DNA of 64,000 bases from Chryseobacterium defluvii (GTDB taxonomy: Bacteria; Bacteroidota; Bacteroidia; Flavobacteriales; Weeksellaceae): the NCBI RefSeq assembly GCF_014204415.1, contig NZ_JACHLE010000003.1, positions 248,001 through 312,000 on the forward strand. Reading direction: 5' to 3'. The notes beneath the pieces were generated by a model, which saw nothing but the letters and a program-made list of their open reading frames with translations, was not told the DNA's origin and did not search any database. Positions 33,092 through 42,873 of this stretch are shown piece after piece; position 1 is the first letter of the stretch, and each line of letters opens with the position of its first letter. The position numbers and the translations under genes were made by a program.

Positions 33092-33550
33092 ATGAAGAAT
33101 TTCATTGGAACATATGAGTGTAAAATAGACGACAAAGGTCGCCTGAAAGTGCCTTCATCCCTGATCAGGCAGATGGAGAACTTTGAGGATAAGTCTTTTG
33201 TGGTCAAGCGTTCCGTGTTCCAGCCCTGTCTTGAAGTTTACCCTATGAAAGCCTGGGATAAACTGATGGACAAAATTAACAAACTGAACAGATTCATAAA
33301 AAAGAATGCTGATTTCATAAGAATGTTTACGGCAGGAGTAAAAACAGTAGAATTGGATAATGCAGGAAGATTACAGATCTCCAAAGACCTCACCCATTTC
33401 GCAAATCTTCAGAAAGATATTGTGATCACCAGTGCAGGAGAGCTCTTCGAGATCTGGGACAAAGATGCCTATGAAAAGGTAATTTCCACCAATGAAGCCG
33501 ATTTCGCAAGCCTGGCCGAAGATGTAATGGGCTCATTCGAAGAAGAATAG
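33092..33550 (+). CDS. mraZ: Division/cell wall cluster transcriptional regulator MraZ
   Basis: 152 aa from the ATG at 33092 (MKNFIGTYECKIDDKGRLKVP). A GTG at 33053 in the same frame sits inside the operator repeats and is rejected. Two AbrB-like SpoVT halves are visible: the first with DDKGRLKVPSSLI, the second with LDNAGRLQISKDL. MraZ forms rings and binds TGGGN repeats to control the dcw operon it heads. First gene of a ~17.5-kb run of co-oriented genes to 50569. Confidence 0.94.
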   Translation: MKNFIGTYECKIDDKGRLKVPSSLIRQMENFEDKSFVVKRSVFQPCLEVYPMKAWDKLMDKINKLNRFIKKNADFIRMFTAGVKTVELDNAGRLQISKDLTHFANLQKDIVITSAGELFEIWDKDAYEKVISTNEADFASLAEDVMGSFEEE

Positions 33551-33586
33551 CATACGCTTATAAACAGCAAAAACACAAATAAAAGC

Positions 33587-34480
33587 ATGTATCATAATCC
33601 CGTTTTGTTGAAGCAGAGTGTTGATGATTTGGTGACAAATCCGGACGGAATATACGTGGACTGCACCTTCGGAGGCGGAGGCCATTCAAGAGAGATACTG
33701 GAGAGACTTTCTGACAAAGGAAAATTATTCAGTTTCGATCAGGACTTAGATGCTCTTAAAAATACCATTGATGATCCGAGATTCACTCTCGTCAATCAGA
33801 ACTTCAGATTCATGGAGAACTCCTTATTAATGTATGGAATTTCCCAGGTTGACGGAGTTCTTGCAGACCTGGGGGTTTCATCCCATCAGTTCGATGAGGC
33901 AGAGAGAGGCTTCTCCACTAGAAGCAATGCACCTCTGGATATGAGAATGAATGTAATGCAAAGCCTTGATGCTAAAAAAGTGATCAATGAATATGAAGAA
34001 GAAGACCTGGCCGATCTTTTTTACCATTACGGAGAATTAAGAGAAGCACGAAAACTGGCAAGAGAAATTGTTCACCACAGAAAAACAAAAAGCATAGAAA
34101 CCACGGAGGATCTGAAAAAATTGTTCAGCTACATCCCTCCGCATAAAGTGAATAAATTCTATGCACAGCTTTTTCAGGCCATCAGGATTGAAGTGAATCA
34201 GGAGCTGGAAGTCTTAAAGGAAATGCTTGTGCAGGCTTACAATATTTTAAAACCGGAAGGAAGACTGGTTGTGATCTCATATCATTCCTTAGAAGACCGA
34301 CTGGTAAAAAGATTTTTAAAGAACGGGATGTTTGAAGGCGAGCCTGAAAGAGACATTTACGGAAACTATAAAAAAGCATTCGAACTGCTGAAGAGTAAAG
34401 CCATCATTCCTGATGATAAGGAAATTGAAGAAAACTCCAGGGCAAGAAGTGCAAAAATGAGAACAGGAATAAAAGTATAA
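33587..34480 (+). CDS. rsmH: 16S rRNA (cytosine-1402-N4)-methyltransferase
   Basis: 297 aa (MraW). SAM site VDCTFGGGGHS near residue 24, then DLGVSSHQFDEAERGFS and DMRMN, and the C-terminal ISYHSLEDRLVKRF: all hallmark blocks. Methylates C1402 in the ribosomal P site. Starts 36 bp after mraZ in the dcw operon. Confidence 0.96.
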   Translation: MYHNPVLLKQSVDDLVTNPDGIYVDCTFGGGGHSREILERLSDKGKLFSFDQDLDALKNTIDDPRFTLVNQNFRFMENSLLMYGISQVDGVLADLGVSSHQFDEAERGFSTRSNAPLDMRMNVMQSLDAKKVINEYEEEDLADLFYHYGELREARKLAREIVHHRKTKSIETTEDLKKLFSYIPPHKVNKFYAQLFQAIRIEVNQELEVLKEMLVQAYNILKPEGRLVVISYHSLEDRLVKRFLKNGMFEGEPERDIYGNYKKAFELLKSKAIIPDDKEIEENSRARSAKMRTGIKV

Positions 34481-34486
34481 AAATTC

Positions 34487-34547
34487 CCACCCACAAAATT
34501 CCCCTCCTCCGGAGGGGTGTCAAAAAATATATTTTTTGACGGGGTGG
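34487..34547. repeat. Nested inverted repeats between rsmH and ftsL
   Basis: Three concentric or adjacent palindromes: CCACCC/GGGTGG outside (34487-34493 region with 34542-34547), CCCCTCC/GGAGGGG (34501-34507, 34511-34517), and a perfect 22-bp palindrome at 34519-34540 built of GTCAAAAAAT and its complement. It has the look of a dispersed intergenic repeat and may form a strong cruciform or hairpin in the dcw transcript. Confidence 0.75.
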
Positions 34548-34562
34548 TTAAAAAAGAAACAT

Positions 34563-34928
34563 TTGGCAAAAAAGACAACATATCGTCCCCAGAAGAAGCT
34601 CACTTTTATAGACATTATAAAAGGAAACTTCCTGAATCGTGATGAGATAAAAATACATTACAGGTATTTTTTATTATTGTTTGTGCTTATGATGGCCATG
34701 ATCTACAGCAACCACCTGGTCAATAAAAAGATCAAGATCGTAAATGCCTTAAAAGAAGAAACAGAAGAATATAAATCGAGAAATGCCTACGCACAAAGTA
34801 AGCTGATCAAAGTAAAAATGGAATCGGAGCTAGGAAAAGAAGTAGCGCAAGACTCACTGATGACATTAGAAAACCACCCACATAAACTCCTGATAAAACT
34901 AGACAGTACAGATGCAAAAACCAAATGA
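34563..34928 (+). CDS. ftsL: FtsL-like cell division protein
   Basis: 121 aa starting at TTG 34563 (MAKKTTYRPQKKLTFIDIIK). The alternative TTG at 34536 would add residues encoded by the palindromic repeat and is less likely. One membrane helix (YFLLLFVLMMAMIYSNHLV, ~40-58) and a periplasmic coiled coil (KIKIVNALKEETEEYKSR) give the FtsL topology; position between rsmH and ftsI fixes the identity. It overlaps ftsI by 17 bp. Confidence 0.82.
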   Translation: MAKKTTYRPQKKLTFIDIIKGNFLNRDEIKIHYRYFLLLFVLMMAMIYSNHLVNKKIKIVNALKEETEEYKSRNAYAQSKLIKVKMESELGKEVAQDSLMTLENHPHKLLIKLDSTDAKTK

Positions 34929-36903
34929 ATACGATAACAAACGTAAAAATACGTTAAGGTGGGGCTACCTCTTCGCAGTGGTGGCTTTATGCGTGTTTAT
35001 CATGTTTTTGGGAAGAATCATCATTCTTCAGAACACCAATGTTCAGGAAATTAAAGACGACTATATCAATAAAAATTACCGTGAAGCCACTTTAAAAGCT
35101 GCCCGCGGAAACTTATATGCCTCTGATGGCTCTATTCTGGCCACCACCGTCATGCGTTATGATGTCTATCTGGATTTCAAAACCATGAAAGATACTGTTT
35201 ACTCTAATAATATCGGAGCTTTAACAGATTCTTTAAGTAAAATGTTCGGGAAACCAAGAGCCGAATTCAGAAAGAAATTCGACGAACAAAAGAAAAAGAA
35301 AAATCAGTATTATACCTTAGCCAAAGGCTTGGATTTTGATCAGTATGACAGGATCAGAAAATTCCCGATCTTTAAGAAAGGTAAAAACAAAGGCGGTTTC
35401 ATCGTTGACAGAAACTACAAAAGAGAACTGGCAACCACCGAAATAGGAGCAGGAACCATAGGTATGGATAACGGAGAATACAAAGCCGGCCTGGAAGGAG
35501 CTTTCTCGAAATATCTGACGGGAACCAACGGAAAAAGATTAGAACAGAGAATCAATTCCTCACAATGGAAACCGATCGATTACTGGAAAGTTCAGGAACC
35601 CATTGATGGTCAGGACGTTTATACAACTTTAGACCTAAGGATTCAGGATATTGCACACTCTGCCCTTGAAAAACAGCTTATCAATTTTGAAGCAAAACAC
35701 GGAACTGTGGTCGTAATGGAAGTTGCCACCGGAAAAGTTCGTGCATTGGTCAATCTGAAAAGAACAGAAGAAGGAGAATATGAAGATTCATACAACTATG
35801 CCTTAAAAGACAATATAGAACCCGGCTCAACCTTCAAGACCATTTCACTGCTTGCTGCAATGGATGACGGTTTTATTGATGAAAACACAACCGTAAATGT
35901 AGGTGGCGGAGTCTGGACGTATGCAAAACAAAGAATTTCAGATGGTCATGGTGGCGGAACGTATGAGATCAGCGATGTGCTGGCAAAATCCAGCAATGTG
36001 GGAACCGCAAAACTGATCACAAAATACTATGCAGATAAGCCTCAGATCTTTCTTGATCACTTGAAGCGCTGGAAATTATTTGACAAAATGGATATTGAGC
36101 TTCCCGGGATTACCAAACCAAAAATCGTAACTCCCGAAAACAAAAGATGGAATGCCGCCACACTGGCCTCCATCTCTTACGGATACTCTTCCAACATTAA
36201 TTTATTACAATTAGCCACTTTCTATAATGGGGTCGCAAACGGCGGTAAAATGCTGAAGCCCCTGTTCATTGACAAGATCATGCAAGACGGAAAAATAATG
36301 TACGAGGCAAAGCCTGAAGTAATGGTGAATAAAATGGCCTCAGAAAAAGCCATAAAAATGATGACCAGTGCATTAACTAAAGCCGTAGAAAAAGGAACAG
36401 CTAAAAGTATTTTTACCCCTAACCTCAAAATGGCAGGGAAAACAGGAACCGCAAGATTCGAATACTGGCTGCCCGGCCCTATGAAATACCGTGCCTCCTT
36501 TGCCGGATTTTATCCTGCAGATAATCCGAAGTACACATGCTATGTCATGATCAGCGAACCGAATACGGCAAAAGGGTTTTACGGAGCAACCGTTTCAGCA
36601 CCCGTGTTTAAAGAAATAGCAGGAAAAACATTCCTGAAAACACCACAAAACATTGAAAGAGAAATGCTGGTTGACAAAAAGGTAAACCTCAATAAAATGG
36701 TAGAACCGAATGTGAAAATAGCAGTTAATAATAAGCAGATGCCCAGTGTAATAGGATTAATCGGTAAAAATGTGATCCCACAGCTGGAAAATTTAGGATA
36801 TAGGGTTGATTATAAAGGTGTAGGAAGGATAAAAGAGCAATTCCCGCTGGAAGGTACAACGATCGGTAAAAACCAGAGAATTTATTTATCCTTGCAGAAT
36901 TAG
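34912..36903 (+). CDS. ftsI: Septal peptidoglycan transpeptidase FtsI (PBP3-like) with PASTA domain
   Basis: 663 aa. One N-terminal helix (~18-38), dimerisation region with AARGNLYASDGSILA, then the transpeptidase domain with SxxK (S306-T-F-K309 in EPGSTFK), SSN (360-362) and KTG (510-512). A C-terminal PASTA domain (MPSVIGLIGKNVIPQLENLG, ~607-662) is present, as usual in Bacteroidota. Crosslinks septal wall in the periplasm, in complex with FtsW. Confidence 0.95.
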   Translation: MQKPNEYDNKRKNTLRWGYLFAVVALCVFIMFLGRIIILQNTNVQEIKDDYINKNYREATLKAARGNLYASDGSILATTVMRYDVYLDFKTMKDTVYSNNIGALTDSLSKMFGKPRAEFRKKFDEQKKKKNQYYTLAKGLDFDQYDRIRKFPIFKKGKNKGGFIVDRNYKRELATTEIGAGTIGMDNGEYKAGLEGAFSKYLTGTNGKRLEQRINSSQWKPIDYWKVQEPIDGQDVYTTLDLRIQDIAHSALEKQLINFEAKHGTVVVMEVATGKVRALVNLKRTEEGEYEDSYNYALKDNIEPGSTFKTISLLAAMDDGFIDENTTVNVGGGVWTYAKQRISDGHGGGTYEISDVLAKSSNVGTAKLITKYYADKPQIFLDHLKRWKLFDKMDIELPGITKPKIVTPENKRWNAATLASISYGYSSNINLLQLATFYNGVANGGKMLKPLFIDKIMQDGKIMYEAKPEVMVNKMASEKAIKMMTSALTKAVEKGTAKSIFTPNLKMAGKTGTARFEYWLPGPMKYRASFAGFYPADNPKYTCYVMISEPNTAKGFYGATVSAPVFKEIAGKTFLKTPQNIEREMLVDKKVNLNKMVEPNVKIAVNNKQMPSVIGLIGKNVIPQLENLGYRVDYKGVGRIKEQFPLEGTTIGKNQRIYLSLQN

Positions 36904-36911
36904 AAAGAAAT

Positions 36912-36957
36912 GAGTCCCGAAGGGACAGTATAATATAGAATAGGATGCAAAATCCTA
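36912..36957 (+). repeat. Two-hairpin repeat, copy A (ftsI-murE spacer)
   Basis: GTCCC-GAA-GGGAC (36914-36926) and TAGGAT...ATCCTA (36941-36957) joined by AGTATAATATAGAA. Copies B (42874-42924) and C (46564-46608) share the order and spacing. Confidence 0.8.
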
Positions 36958-36970
36958 TTATTAATTAAAG

Positions 36971-38431
36971 ATGACAATAACAGAATTATTAAACAGGATC
37001 CCAGTATTAGAAATTCACGGTGACAACACCCGTGAAGTTTCCGAATTGGTTTTCGACAGCAGAAAGATTACGGAAAACTCTCTTTACATCGCAATGAGAG
37101 GGACAGTGGTGGATGGACATTCATTTATTGCATCTTCAATTGAAAAAGGAGCGAAAACCATTGTTTGTGAAGAACTTCCCGAAAGCTTAGATGAAAATAT
37201 TACTTATGTCAAAGTAAAAGACACATCAAAAACTTTAGGGCTTCTAGCTTCCAACTTCTATGGAAACCCCTCACAACAATTAAAACTGATCGGAGTAACA
37301 GGAACCAATGGAAAAACTTCAGTCTCGACCTTGTTATTTGATGTTTTCAAAAACCTGGGGTACGACTCAGCATTGCTTTCCACGGTAGAAATAAGAATCG
37401 GGGAAGAAATTATTCCGGCAACCCATACCACTCCGGATGTTATTACCATCAATAAAATTTTGGCAAAAGCCGTTGATGCCGGATGCAAATATGCCTTCAT
37501 GGAAGTAAGCTCTCATGGTATTGCCCAAAACAGGATCGAAGGATTGCATTTCAAAGTGGCCGGATTTACCAATCTTACCCACGATCATTTGGACTATCAC
37601 AAAACCTTTGACGAATATTTAAAAACAAAGAAAAGATTTTTTGATGAACTTGAAGACACTTCTGTAGCCATTACCAATATCGATGATAAGAACGGTAACA
37701 TTATGCTTCAGAATACAAAAGCAAAGAAAACATCTTATGCTTTGAAGACCATGGCCGATTATCACGGAAGGCTTCTGGAAGTTGATTTTAATGGAATGCT
37801 GCTGAATTTCAACGGAAAAGAATTCTGGACAACATTAACAGGCAGGTTCAATGTTTACAACTTATTATTAGTCTTCGGGATTGCTTCCGAATTAGGCTTT
37901 GAGCAGGATGAAATTCTTCAGGCCATCAGTAAATTAAAGAGAGTTTCCGGAAGATTTGAAACCTTCAAATCCGATGGAGGGATTTTCTTCATTGTAGATT
38001 ATGCCCACACTCCGGATGCTTTGGAGAACATCTTGGACAGCATCAATGATATCAGGACAAAAAATGAAAGGCTGATCACGGTTTTCGGATGCGGAGGAGA
38101 CAGGGACCACTCTAAGAGACCTGAAATGGGGAATATTGCCACGAAGAAGTCAACATTGGCGATCATTACCTCAGACAATCCGAGAACAGAAGATCCCTCA
38201 CAAATTATAAAAGAGATTGAAGCAGGCGTTGAACCTCAGAACTTCAGCAAATACACTTCAATTCCGGATAGAAAGGAAGCCATAAAGATGGCGATAAAGT
38301 TTGCAGAACCGAAGGATATTGTTTTAGTAGCCGGAAAAGGCCACGAAAACTATCAGGAGATTAATGGCATAAAACACCATTTTGATGATAAAGAAGTAAT
38401 TAATGAGCTTTGGAAATTAATGAGTAAATAG
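36971..38431 (+). CDS. murE: UDP-MurNAc-L-Ala-D-Glu: meso-diaminopimelate ligase
   Basis: 486 aa. ATP site GVTGTNGKTS (~108-117), ELVFDSRKI N-terminal UDP-binding block, YAHTPDALE, and the DAP-specific DNPR box (TSDNPRTEDP). The DNPR motif marks meso-DAP rather than Lys as the third residue of the stem peptide. Cytoplasmic step of peptidoglycan precursor synthesis. Confidence 0.96.
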   Translation: MTITELLNRIPVLEIHGDNTREVSELVFDSRKITENSLYIAMRGTVVDGHSFIASSIEKGAKTIVCEELPESLDENITYVKVKDTSKTLGLLASNFYGNPSQQLKLIGVTGTNGKTSVSTLLFDVFKNLGYDSALLSTVEIRIGEEIIPATHTTPDVITINKILAKAVDAGCKYAFMEVSSHGIAQNRIEGLHFKVAGFTNLTHDHLDYHKTFDEYLKTKKRFFDELEDTSVAITNIDDKNGNIMLQNTKAKKTSYALKTMADYHGRLLEVDFNGMLLNFNGKEFWTTLTGRFNVYNLLLVFGIASELGFEQDEILQAISKLKRVSGRFETFKSDGGIFFIVDYAHTPDALENILDSINDIRTKNERLITVFGCGGDRDHSKRPEMGNIATKKSTLAIITSDNPRTEDPSQIIKEIEAGVEPQNFSKYTSIPDRKEAIKMAIKFAEPKDIVLVAGKGHENYQEINGIKHHFDDKEVINELWKLMSK

Positions 38432-38477
38432 TTTTGATTTAAACATTGAATGATTGAAAGATTTAAAAATTCAGAAG

Positions 38478-38849
38478 ATGACAAAAAATTTCGAAAACTT
38501 TCCTGTTTATATCAAAAGCTTGGATTTAATTGAAAAGGTTTATAGTTTTCTTGAAGGGAAAAACTTTCAAAAAGAGTTTGAATTTAATAACCAGATAAAA
38601 AGAGCTTCCTTTTCAATATCAAATAATATTGCAGAAGGTTCAGAATATAATAATAACCGACAATTTATTAAATATTTAAAAATTGCAAAAGGCAGTTGTG
38701 CTGAAGTCAGAAGTATGATGATTGTAAGTAAAAGATTAAAATTAGGTGATGAAAATAAAGCAGAAGAAATAATAAATCTTTCAAGAGAAATTTCTTCCAA
38801 TATCTCAAACTTCATTAAATATTTAAAAGAGAATATTGAAAGAACATAG
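38478..38849 (+). CDS. Four-helix-bundle protein (23S rRNA IVS-protein family), inserted in the dcw cluster
   Basis: 123 aa from the ATG at 38478 (MTKNFENFPVYIKSLDLIEKV); a TTG at 38454 lies in the flanking repeat. The pattern IKRASFSISNNIAEGSEYNNNRQFIKYLKIAKGSCAEVRSM is the typical IVS/avd-like four-helix-bundle signature. This family is scattered in bacterial genomes and has no role in cell-wall synthesis, so its place between murE and mraY is unusual. Both flanks carry GATTTAAA/TTTAAATC-type repeats. It is in frame, intact and codirectional with the operon. Confidence 0.88.
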   Translation: MTKNFENFPVYIKSLDLIEKVYSFLEGKNFQKEFEFNNQIKRASFSISNNIAEGSEYNNNRQFIKYLKIAKGSCAEVRSMMIVSKRLKLGDENKAEEIINLSREISSNISNFIKYLKENIERT

Positions 38850-38898
38850 AATCTTTAAATTCTTAAATAATTTAAATCTTTAAATCAAAAAAAGAAAC

Positions 38899-40140
38899 AT
38901 GCTATACTATCTATACGAATACTTAACCAGTCAGGGAATACACATCCCGGGATTAGGAATGTTAAAATACATCTCCTTCCGTGCCGGAATGTCCGTGCTC
39001 CTGTCTTTAACCATAGCCCTGGTTTACGGGAAAAGGATCATCAATTACCTGAGAACAAAACAAATGGGTGAATTAGTCCGTGATCTTGGATTAGCCGGCC
39101 AAAAGCAGAAAGAAGGTACTCCGACAATGGGAGGACTGATCATTATTCTGGCGACCATTATTCCGGTTTTACTCTTCACAAGGATCATGAATGTTTACAT
39201 TGTCCTTCTGCTGGTATCTGTTCTTTGGATGGGAGCAATCGGTTTTCTGGATGATTACCTGAAGAAAATAAAGAAAAATAAAGACGGATTAAGCGGAAAA
39301 TTTAAGATCGTCGGACAAGTGGGACTAGGGTTGATCGTGGGTATTACAATGTACTTTCATCCTGATATCACGGTAAAAAGAAAATATGCGGATGCGAAAG
39401 TGGTGAACAGAAATAATGTGGAACAAAACTTCATGCCAACCGAAAAAATCACCGTTTCCACCGTTCCTTTTGCCAAAAATAATGAATTTGATTACAGCGG
39501 AATACTCTTTTGGATGAATGATGACGAAGCCCATGAGTGGGCCTGGATCGTTTTCATCCCTATTGTGATTTTTATCGTAACAGCCGTTTCAAACGGAGCT
39601 AATATCACCGATGGAATAGATGGACTCGCAGCCGGAACAAGTACAATTATCCTCCTTGCACTGGCATTCTTTGCTTACGTATCAGGAAACATCATCTTTG
39701 CAGACTACCTCAATATCATGTTCCTCCCCAACATGGGTGAAACCACCATTTTTGCGGTCGCAATGGTGGGCGCAGTGATCGGGTTCTTCTGGTACAATAC
39801 TTATCCTGCGCAGGTTTTCATGGGAGACACAGGAAGTCTGATGTTAGGCGGAGTAATTGCGGTTTTAGCGATCATTCTGAGAAAAGAGCTGATGATCCCT
39901 GTATTATGTGGGATCTTCCTGATCGAAAATATCTCCGTGATGCTGCAGGTAGCTGTTTTCAAATACAGGAAGAAAAAATACGGGCTGGAATATGCCCAGA
40001 ACAATAGATTATTTAAAATGTCACCATTGCACCACCATTATCAGAAAGAAGGATTTCATGAAAGTAAGATCGTTAACAGAATGATAATCATAGGAGTAAT
40101 GTTGGCCATTGTATGCCTGATCACATTGAAAATGAGATAA
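38899..40140 (+). CDS. mraY: Phospho-MurNAc-pentapeptide transferase
   Basis: 413 aa with ~10 membrane helices. [30 protein letters not shown] (catalytic Asp region), [11 protein letters not shown] and the C-terminal [12 protein letters not shown] are all present. An extra loop of ~45 residues ([14 protein letters not shown]..., ~170-210), usual in Bacteroidota, is seen. Makes lipid I on the inner face of the membrane. Confidence 0.96.
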   Translation: MLYYLYEYLTSQGIHIPGLGMLKYISFRAGMSVLLSLTIALVYGKRIINYLRTKQMGELVRDLGLAGQKQKEGTPTMGGLIIILATIIPVLLFTRIMNVYIVLLLVSVLWMGAIGFLDDYLKKIKKNKDGLSGKFKIVGQVGLGLIVGITMYFHPDITVKRKYADAKVVNRNNVEQNFMPTEKITVSTVPFAKNNEFDYSGILFWMNDDEAHEWAWIVFIPIVIFIVTAVSNGANITDGIDGLAAGTSTIILLALAFFAYVSGNIIFADYLNIMFLPNMGETTIFAVAMVGAVIGFFWYNTYPAQVFMGDTGSLMLGGVIAVLAIILRKELMIPVLCGIFLIENISVMLQVAVFKYRKKKYGLEYAQNNRLFKMSPLHHHYQKEGFHESKIVNRMIIIGVMLAIVCLITLKMR

Positions 40141-40151
40141 AATATTTAAAA

Positions 40152-40201
40152 ATTGAAAGATTTCACGATTTAAAAATTTTTTAATGCTTTAATCTTTCAA
40201 T
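40152..40201. repeat. Inverted repeat in the mraY-murD spacer (ATTGAAAGATT/AATCTTTCAAT)
   Basis: ATTGAAAGATT (40152-40162) and AATCTTTCAAT (40191-40201) are perfect inverted arms with GATTTAAAAATT inside. The same words occur on either side of the four-helix-bundle gene (38454-38474 and 38850-38888), so this may be the empty form of the same element. Related AATCTTTAAATC words also fill the murG-murC spacer (44070-44105). Confidence 0.65.
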
Positions 40202-40219
40202 CATTAAATCAAAAAATAT

Positions 40220-41545
40220 ATGAAAATAGTTGTTTTAGGAGGAGGAGAAAGTGGATGCGGAGCTGCTTATCTGGCGAAAAAGAAAGGTCTGGAAGTATTT
40301 CTTTCAGACAAAGGAGCCATTAAGGATAGCTATAAGCAGTTTTTGGTAGAAAATGAAATTGAATTTGAAGAAGAAAACCACGACGAAGAAAGAATTCTAA
40401 ATGCTGACTGGATCGTAAAAAGCCCGGGAATTCCAAAAAAGGCAGAGATCATTTCTAAAATTCATCAGAAAGGGATCAGGCTTTCCTCTGAAATTGAATT
40501 TGCTTCGGAATTTACCCAGGCCAAGATCATTGCCATCACAGGAAGCAATGGAAAAACAACGACAACATCCCTCATTTATTATATCCTGAAAAATGACGGA
40601 TTAAACGTAGGCTTAGGCGGAAACATCGGGTATAGCTTTGCAAAGCAGGTTGCCGATGAAAACCACGAATATTATGTGTTGGAAGTAAGCTCCTTCCAGC
40701 TGGATGATATTCAGAATTTCAGGCCGTATATTTCTTTACTGCTGAACTTGTCACAGGATCATTTGGATCAGTACAATTACAACTATGAAGAATATGCGCT
40801 GGCAAAATTCAGGATCGCTGAAAACCAGGAAAATGACAACTTTTTCATCTACAATAAAGATGACGAAATGAGTAAAAACATTCTCGAAAAACTGGAAATA
40901 AAAGCAAAAATGATCCCCTTTTCAACCAAAGAAACATTGTCTGAAGGAGGTTTTATTGATGGAGATAATATAGTGATCAAGATAAAGGACGGGTTCTCCA
41001 TGAAGATTGATGAACTGTCATTATTGGGAAACCACAATGTGGCAAACAGTCTCGCCGCTTCCATTGCCGGTAAGATTTTAGAGATCAGCAATGAAAGCAT
41101 CAGGAACTCATTAATGACCTTTCAGGCAGTAGAACATAGATTGGAATTTGTTTCAGAGATCGATGGCGTAAAATATATCAATGACAGCAAGGCAACCAAT
41201 GTAAATGCAACCTATTACGCTTTAGAAAGCATGAAAACCCCGACAGTCTGGATCGTAGGAGGGCAGGATAAAGGAAATGATTACTCGGAAATTGAAAATC
41301 TGGTTAAAAGAAAAGTAAAAGCAATAGTATGCTTAGGAATTGATAATCATAAAATTATAGACTTCTTTAAAGACAAAAAAGAGTTTATTTATGATACGTC
41401 AAGCATGGAAGAAGCGGTAAAGATATCAAAATCCGTTGCCAAGAACGGGGATACTGTATTATTATCTCCATGCTGCGCAAGCTTTGATCTGTTCAAAAAC
41501 TATGAAGACAGAGGACATCAGTTTAAAGAACAAGTATTAAAATAA
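40220..41545 (+). CDS. murD: UDP-MurNAc-L-alanine: D-glutamate ligase
   Basis: 441 aa. N-terminal VLGGGESGCGAAYLA, ATP site ITGSNGKTTTTSL, LLLNLSQDHLDQY, and NDSKATNVNATYYAL (the DSKATN block typical of MurD). Cytoplasmic. Follows mraY at 79 bp. Confidence 0.96.
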   Translation: MKIVVLGGGESGCGAAYLAKKKGLEVFLSDKGAIKDSYKQFLVENEIEFEEENHDEERILNADWIVKSPGIPKKAEIISKIHQKGIRLSSEIEFASEFTQAKIIAITGSNGKTTTTSLIYYILKNDGLNVGLGGNIGYSFAKQVADENHEYYVLEVSSFQLDDIQNFRPYISLLLNLSQDHLDQYNYNYEEYALAKFRIAENQENDNFFIYNKDDEMSKNILEKLEIKAKMIPFSTKETLSEGGFIDGDNIVIKIKDGFSMKIDELSLLGNHNVANSLAASIAGKILEISNESIRNSLMTFQAVEHRLEFVSEIDGVKYINDSKATNVNATYYALESMKTPTVWIVGGQDKGNDYSEIENLVKRKVKAIVCLGIDNHKIIDFFKDKKEFIYDTSSMEEAVKISKSVAKNGDTVLLSPCCASFDLFKNYEDRGHQFKEQVLK

Positions 41546-41614
41546 ATGTAAAAAGTAAAAAGTCTGTTGTACAAAGTACATTTTACATTGTACAAGATAC
41601 ATGAATACAAAAAT
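41546..41614. repeat. GTAC-rich spacer repeat (murD-ftsW)
   Basis: Contains TGTACAAAGTACA and TTTTACATTGTACAA. Related words fill the murC-ftsQ spacer (45460-45562) and, loosely, the ftsZ-yqeY spacer (50035-50115). The extra N-terminal residues that an upstream in-frame start of ftsW would give (from 41567) are encoded by this repeat. Confidence 0.65.
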
Positions 41615-42853
41615 ATGAACGAACAAGACACAGAAAGCAGATTTGAATTTCTAAAGGGTGATAAAGTACTTTGGATGGTCATTCTTGTGACCTCTATCTT
41701 CTCTATTTTCCCTGTATACTCTGCAAGTTCTAATCTGGAATATATTGTGAACAACGGGACCACAACCGGTCACGTCATCAAGCATATGTTCTTTGTACTT
41801 CTGGGTCTGGGGATCATGAGACTGGTCGGAACCGTAAAATATGAATACATTGGAAAACTCAGCAGCATTCTGCTTGGCTTGATGATCATTCTTTTGGTGG
41901 TAACCATGTTCACCGGACAAACCATTGACGGAGCCAGTGCCTCCAGATGGTTAAAGATCCCGGGAACACCTATTTCCTTCCAGCCGTCATCATTCGCATT
42001 CCTCATGCTGGTCATTTATCTGTGTAGGTATCTGACCAAGAAAATAACCCGGGAAAGGCTTCCGATCGAGAACATCATGTACATCTTCGGTCCCATTCTT
42101 CTTGTTTTTGTATTGGTGGCAAAAGATAACGGTTCTACTGCATTAATGATCCTGATGGTTTCCGTAGTGGTTTTAGTGATAGGACAACTTCACTGGAAAT
42201 ACATTGCAGGATTTATTTCCGCATCATTTGTGGCAATAGTCCTGTTCCTGCTGGTTGCCTTAAATACCGATTTAATTGGTGGAAACCGTGTCCATACATG
42301 GATGAGCCGTATAGAAACCTTTACCTCAAGCAAAGCAAAAACAGCAGATACCGATGATGAAAGTGTAAAAGCCAAAAATTACCAAGTAATGCAGGCAAAA
42401 GCAGCCATCGTACATGGTGGAATTACGGGAATGGGACCAGGAAAAAGCGCTTTAAAGCAAATGCTTCCCCAATCCGCATCCGACTTCATTTTTGCCATCA
42501 TTGTTGAAGAATACGGATTAATAGGAGCCGCTTTCCTTATCAGTATGTATCTGATCATGATGATACGGATCGTGATGATAGCCAGTAAAATGCCCGCATT
42601 TTTCGGGTCGTTGCTCGTCCTCAGTCTCGGGGTGATGATCTTTATACAGCTTGCGGTAAATATTGCCGTAGCCGTCAACCTGATACCGGTAACAGGACAG
42701 CCCCTGCCATTGATAAGTTATGGGGGGACATCCATGCTGGTGACCTACATTCAATTAGGAATCATCCTGAATGTGAGTTCAAGGATCCAGATATATGATG
42801 AAGAAGGAATGGGCAAAAAACAAAGTGTTGCAGAAATAAATGATATCGCATAA
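41615..42853 (+). CDS. ftsW: Septal peptidoglycan glycosyltransferase FtsW
   Basis: 412 aa from the ATG at 41615. SEDS family with ~10 helices; key blocks are GASRWLKIPG, KDNGSTALMI, GPGKSALKQMLPQSASDFIFAIIVEEYG and PVTGQPLPLISYGGTSML. Polymerises septal glycan from lipid II together with FtsI. A longer start at 41567 falls in repeat DNA and was not used. Confidence 0.95.
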   Translation: MNEQDTESRFEFLKGDKVLWMVILVTSIFSIFPVYSASSNLEYIVNNGTTTGHVIKHMFFVLLGLGIMRLVGTVKYEYIGKLSSILLGLMIILLVVTMFTGQTIDGASASRWLKIPGTPISFQPSSFAFLMLVIYLCRYLTKKITRERLPIENIMYIFGPILLVFVLVAKDNGSTALMILMVSVVVLVIGQLHWKYIAGFISASFVAIVLFLLVALNTDLIGGNRVHTWMSRIETFTSSKAKTADTDDESVKAKNYQVMQAKAAIVHGGITGMGPGKSALKQMLPQSASDFIFAIIVEEYGLIGAAFLISMYLIMMIRIVMIASKMPAFFGSLLVLSLGVMIFIQLAVNIAVAVNLIPVTGQPLPLISYGGTSMLVTYIQLGIILNVSSRIQIYDEEGMGKKQSVAEINDIA

Positions 42854-42873
42854 ATAAAGTTATAAAAGAACAT

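Noticed and set aside
38454..38849. Four-helix-bundle gene considered as an rRNA intervening sequence
   Set aside because: No rRNA gene is present; only the protein family name derives from rRNA insertions.
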